Source: CABRXV01 sp900754955 (GTDB lineage Bacteria; Actinomycetota; Coriobacteriia; Coriobacteriales; Eggerthellaceae). Taken from it: a stretch of 7,198 nt of DNA. Made by a program: the position numbers and the translations under genes. The notes under the pieces were generated by a model. That model saw nothing but the letters and a program-made list of their open reading frames with translations, ran no database searches and was not told the DNA's origin. This document shows positions 5,015-7,198 of the stretch, piece after piece (the first letter of the stretch is position 1; every line of letters begins with the position of its first letter). The stretch is taken from NCBI GenBank assembly GCA_902475005.1, contig CABRXV010000093.1, positions 1 through 7,198 on the forward strand, written 5' to 3'.

Positions 5015-6145
5015 TTAGCGCTGGCGCTTGAGGAAGTCGGGAATGTAGTCCTCGTCGGCGAAACGGCCGCTGTTAGACGTGGTCGAGAAAGAGACGGGAG
5101 CCGGGTTCGACGTCGCGACCGGCGCAGGCTCGGTCGAAGCGAAGAGGTCCTGCTTGGCCGGACGGGCACCGAAGTCCATCGAGGACTGCGAAGCGCCCAT
5201 CTTGAAGCCGGTGGCGATGACGGTGATGCGCACCGCGTCGCCCATGCCCTCGTCGATGATCTGGCCGTAGATGATGTTGGCGTTCTCGTCGGCGCATGCC
5301 TCGACGGTGCGGGCCGCCTCGGACACCTCGGTCAGCGTGAGGTCGGGGCCGCCGGCGATGGAGAACAGCACGCGCGACGCACCCTGGATGGAGGCCTCGA
5401 GCAGGTTGGAGTTCGTGGCCTGCTGCGCCGCCTCGAGCGCGCGGTTCTCGCCCGTGGCGATGCCGATGCCCATCATGGCCGTGCCCGCATCCTTCATGAC
5501 GGTGCGGATGTCGGCGAAGTCGAGGTTGATGAGACCCGGGATGGTGATGAGGTCGGTCACGCCCTGGATGCCCTGACGAAGCGTGTCGTCGGCGATGCGG
5601 AACGCGTCGATCATCGAGGTCTTCTTGTCGACGATCTCAAGCAGGCGGTCGTTCGGGATGATGATGAGCGTGTCGACCTTCTGGGACAGAAGATCGATGC
5701 CCTGCTCGGCCTGGTTGCGACGCAGGCGCCCCTCGAAGGTGAACGGCTTGGTGACGATGCCGACGGTGAGCGCGCCGATCTCCTCGCGCGCGATCTCGGC
5801 GACGATGGGAGCAGCGCCGGTGCCCGTGCCGCCGCCCTCGCCTGCCGTGACGAACACCATGTCGGCCTCAGCGAGCGCCTCGCGGATCTCCGCACGGCTC
5901 TCCTCGGCGGCCTGGCAGCCGACCTCGGGGTTGGCGCCGGCGCCGAGCCCGCGCGTAAGCTCCTCGCCGATGTGGATCGTCTTGTCGGCAGCCGACATCA
6001 GAAGAGCCTGACGATCGGTGTTGACCGCAATGAACTCGACGCCCTTGACGCCGGCTTCCACCATACGGTTGACGGCGTTCGTGCCGCCGCCGCCCACGCC
6101 GACGACCTTGATGACCGCCAGATGCTCACCTGAATAGTTTGGCAT
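5015..6145 (-). CDS. ftsZ: Cell division protein FtsZ
   Basis: FtsZ is the tubulin-like GTPase whose filaments form the cytokinetic ring at midcell. The GTP-binding core shows GVGGGGTNAVNRM (16-28), NTDRQAL (42-48), and the tubulin signature TAGEGGGTGTGAAP (100-113). The T7 synergy loop NLDFAD (207-212) completes the catalytic site. The C-terminal domain runs to about residue 318. A short Ser/Pro/Ala linker (about 319-362) ends in the conserved tail DEDYIPDFLKRQR, the docking peptide for SepF and other partners. Length is 376 aa. The ATG at 6145 has GGAGGA exactly 5 nt upstream; a longer in-frame start at 6160 (MWRNT) lacks this. No ftsA precedes it, which fits the use of SepF as anchor. It heads the pgeF-yggS-sepF unit and has its own promoter. 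Confidence 0.98.
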   Translation of the reverse strand: MPNYSGEHLAVIKVVGVGGGGTNAVNRMVEAGVKGVEFIAVNTDRQALLMSAADKTIHIGEELTRGLGAGANPEVGCQAAEESRAEIREALAEADMVFVTAGEGGGTGTGAAPIVAEIAREEIGALTVGIVTKPFTFEGRLRRNQAEQGIDLLSQKVDTLIIIPNDRLLEIVDKKTSMIDAFRIADDTLRQGIQGVTDLITIPGLINLDFADIRTVMKDAGTAMMGIGIATGENRALEAAQQATNSNLLEASIQGASRVLFSIAGGPDLTLTEVSEAARTVEACADENANIIYGQIIDEGMGDAVRITVIATGFKMGASQSSMDFGARPAKQDLFASTEPAPVATSNPAPVSFSTTSNSGRFADEDYIPDFLKRQR

Positions 6146-6150
6146 TGTAT

Positions 6151-6156
6151 TCCTCC
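6151..6156 (-). promoter_or_regulatory. Shine-Dalgarno of ftsZ
   Basis: GGAGGA on the minus strand, 5 nt before the ATG at 6145. It fixes the ftsZ start and implies high translation initiation, as expected for an abundant protein. Confidence 0.75.
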
Positions 6157-6234
6157 ACACCTGCTGCGTTTGAACTGCTGCATTAATCCTTGATGTGATC
6201 TGCGCTTATTCGAAACGCAATACACATGCTGGCT

Positions 6235-6262
6235 ATTGTACACGAAGCAAGTGCATTTGCAA
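6235..6262 (-). promoter_or_regulatory. Likely ftsZ sigma70-type promoter with overlapping dyad
   Basis: On the minus strand, TTGCAA (6262-6257) and TACAAT (6240-6235) are separated by 16 nt. The -10 matches consensus at 5 of 6 positions and the -35 at 4 of 6. The site falls in the most AT-rich stretch of the window, in the ftsQ-ftsZ gap. Transcription would start near 6228, giving a leader of about 83 nt. An inverted repeat (GCAAGT at 6247-6252, ACTTGC at 6262-6267) overlaps the -35 and spacer and could be an operator. A further weak hairpin (6193-6227) begins at the predicted start site. Confidence 0.55.
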
Positions 6263-6290
6263 CTTGCCTGCACCGCGCTCTAACGTGAGC

Positions 6291-6359
6291 TTACACAGAT
6301 ACGACAGATACGGCGGAGCCTCGGACTGCGCGCTGGGCGAGAAGGGCCGCCTGCGGCAT
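6291..6359 (-). CDS. Possible 22-aa small ORF between ftsQ and ftsZ
   Basis: An ATG at 6359 is preceded by AAGGAG with 8-nt spacing and opens a 22-codon frame ending in TAA at 6291. The product would be MPQAALLAQRAVRG followed by a Ser/Val-rich end, with no recognisable domain. It begins 23 bp after the ftsQ stop and ends before the ftsZ promoter. It could be a small protein or a translated spacer. A good Shine-Dalgarno in purine-rich DNA can occur by chance, so I give it low confidence. Confidence 0.22.
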   Translation of the reverse strand: MPQAALLAQRAVRGSAVSVVSV

Positions 6360-6382
6360 AAGCCCCGCTCCTTCGCCACGGC

Positions 6383-7198
6383 CTACGCCGCGCGCCAGGT
6401 GGGGCGGTCGACCACGCGCACGTTGATGTAGACGACCGAGGGGTGCTGCTCCATGATCTCGAGGCACACGCGCTCCTTGTCGCGGATGTTGTCGGCGGTG
6501 CCGAATGCGATCTCGATGCCGTTGTCGAGCGTGAGCAGGGTCGATTCGGCGTCGGTGGCCGACACCGCCTTCACCCTTCCTGCGAGGTCGGTGGTCATGC
6601 CGTCGACGATCGACAGCGCGTTGTTCACGTTCTCGTCGGTGCACCACGCCCCGATCTCGGGCGTCACCCCGTAGGGCACGTCGGTGATGTGCAGCACCGC
6701 GGCGGCGTCCTCGTAGATCTTCGGGCTGATGGTGCGGCCGATGTCGGAGTCCTGCGCGGGGATGGCCATGAGCCACATGCCGTCGGAGGACACCGCCCAG
6801 CTCTGGATGGTCTGAGCCTCCCCCACCGGCACGTCGACCACCGCCGCGATATCGCGTTCGGTGATGACTACCTGCAGCGTCGAGGGGAACTGACGGTTGA
6901 CGGTGACGCTTTGGACCCACGCATCGCGCTCGAGGCTCGCCTTGACGGCATCGACATCGACGTTGAGCAGCGTGGTTCCCTGCGGGATGGACACGAGCTG
7001 GTTGACCTCCTCGGTGGTGAGGTGGTCGGCGCCGACGAACTCAACGTTCTCGATCTGGAACGCCGAGGTGCGCGAGAGGACGAACAGGGCGATGACCGCC
7101 GCGACGATGAGCCCGACGATCACGCCGCCGATGATGAGGGGTTTGCGGCTCGCGCGGGCGGCCTGCTTGCGCTGCGCGGCGCGCTCGAGACGGTCGAT
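6383..7198 (-). CDS. ftsQ: FtsQ/DivIB divisome protein (5' end outside window)
   Basis: FtsQ is a bitopic membrane protein that joins FtsB/FtsL (DivIC) and links septal wall synthesis to the divisome. The visible 271 residues start inside a basic cytoplasmic segment (about 1-20, rich in Arg/Lys/Ala). A single transmembrane helix follows (about 21-41, LIIGGVIVGLIVAAVIALFV). The extracytoplasmic POTRA domain is at about 47-118 (FQIENVEFVGADHLTTEEV through TLQVVITERD). The FtsQ beta domain ends near the short C-terminus WRAA. The frame is open to the right edge, so the true start lies outside. The GTG at 7123 is an internal valine codon within the membrane helix and is not a plausible start. The gene upstream in such clusters is usually murB or murC, not seen here. 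Confidence 0.9.
   Translation of the reverse strand: MDRLERAAQRKQAARASRKPLIIGGVIVGLIVAAVIALFVLSRTSAFQIENVEFVGADHLTTEEVNQLVSIPQGTTLLNVDVDAVKASLERDAWVQSVTVNRQFPSTLQVVITERDIAAVVDVPVGEAQTIQSWAVSSDGMWLMAIPAQDSDIGRTISPKIYEDAAAVLHITDVPYGVTPEIGAWCTDENVNNALSIVDGMTTDLAGRVKAVSATDAESTLLTLDNGIEIAFGTADNIRDKERVCLEIMEQHPSVVYINVRVVDRPTWRAA

Noticed and set aside
7121..7123. GTG at 7123 as the ftsQ start
   Set aside because: It lies within the hydrophobic transmembrane helix and the frame continues upstream through a typical basic cytoplasmic segment to the window edge.

Overview
The window is GC-rich chromosomal DNA from a Gram-positive-type bacterium, most likely an actinobacterium of the class Coriobacteriia (Eggerthella/Slackia-like relatives). 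That placement is inference from protein character and gene order. It rests on ftsQ followed directly by ftsZ with no ftsA, SepF as the likely FtsZ membrane anchor, a DivIVA (Wag31-type) polar protein, and the order ftsQ-ftsZ-pgeF-yggS-sepF-(proC)-yggT-divIVA. This is the conserved tail of the division and cell-wall (dcw) cluster in Actinobacteria and Firmicutes.

Layout. The left edge carries the 3' part of the RNase P RNA gene (rnpB, plus strand, about 1-155), followed by a perfect 13-bp hairpin terminator (158-187). Positions 188-462 hold no convincing protein gene but are unusually rich in secondary structure. They contain a long interrupted hairpin (313-413), a set of mutually exclusive smaller hairpins (229-290), a degenerate 14-bp direct repeat (201-214 and 297-310), and a 13-bp hairpin just after the divIVA stop (427-456). 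Everything from 463 to the right edge is on the minus strand. Reading in the direction of transcription: ftsQ (5' end outside the window), a 237-bp gap with a good sigma70-type promoter for ftsZ, then ftsZ, pgeF, yggS, sepF, proC, yggT and divIVA. Junctions are tight: 15 bp between ftsZ and pgeF, TAATG overlaps at pgeF/yggS and sepF/proC, and a 7-bp overlap at proC/yggT. Only yggS-sepF (76 bp) and yggT-divIVA (51 bp) have real spacers, and each contains a small hairpin.

How the genes work together. FtsQ links divisome septal synthesis to the membrane. FtsZ forms the cytokinetic ring and SepF ties it to the membrane in the absence of FtsA. YggT is a small membrane protein of the same neighbourhood, and DivIVA marks curved membrane at septum and poles. 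PgeF removes wrongly built peptidoglycan precursors, YggS buffers pyridoxal phosphate, and ProC completes proline synthesis. ProC is the metabolic outlier, wedged between sepF and yggT with overlaps on both sides.

No mobile element, CRISPR array, phage gene or defence system is visible. The most interesting unexplained part is the structured spacer between rnpB and divIVA. Next are the Asp/Tyr repeat tract in an over-long SepF, and the ftsZ leader with its dyad and a possible 22-codon ORF.
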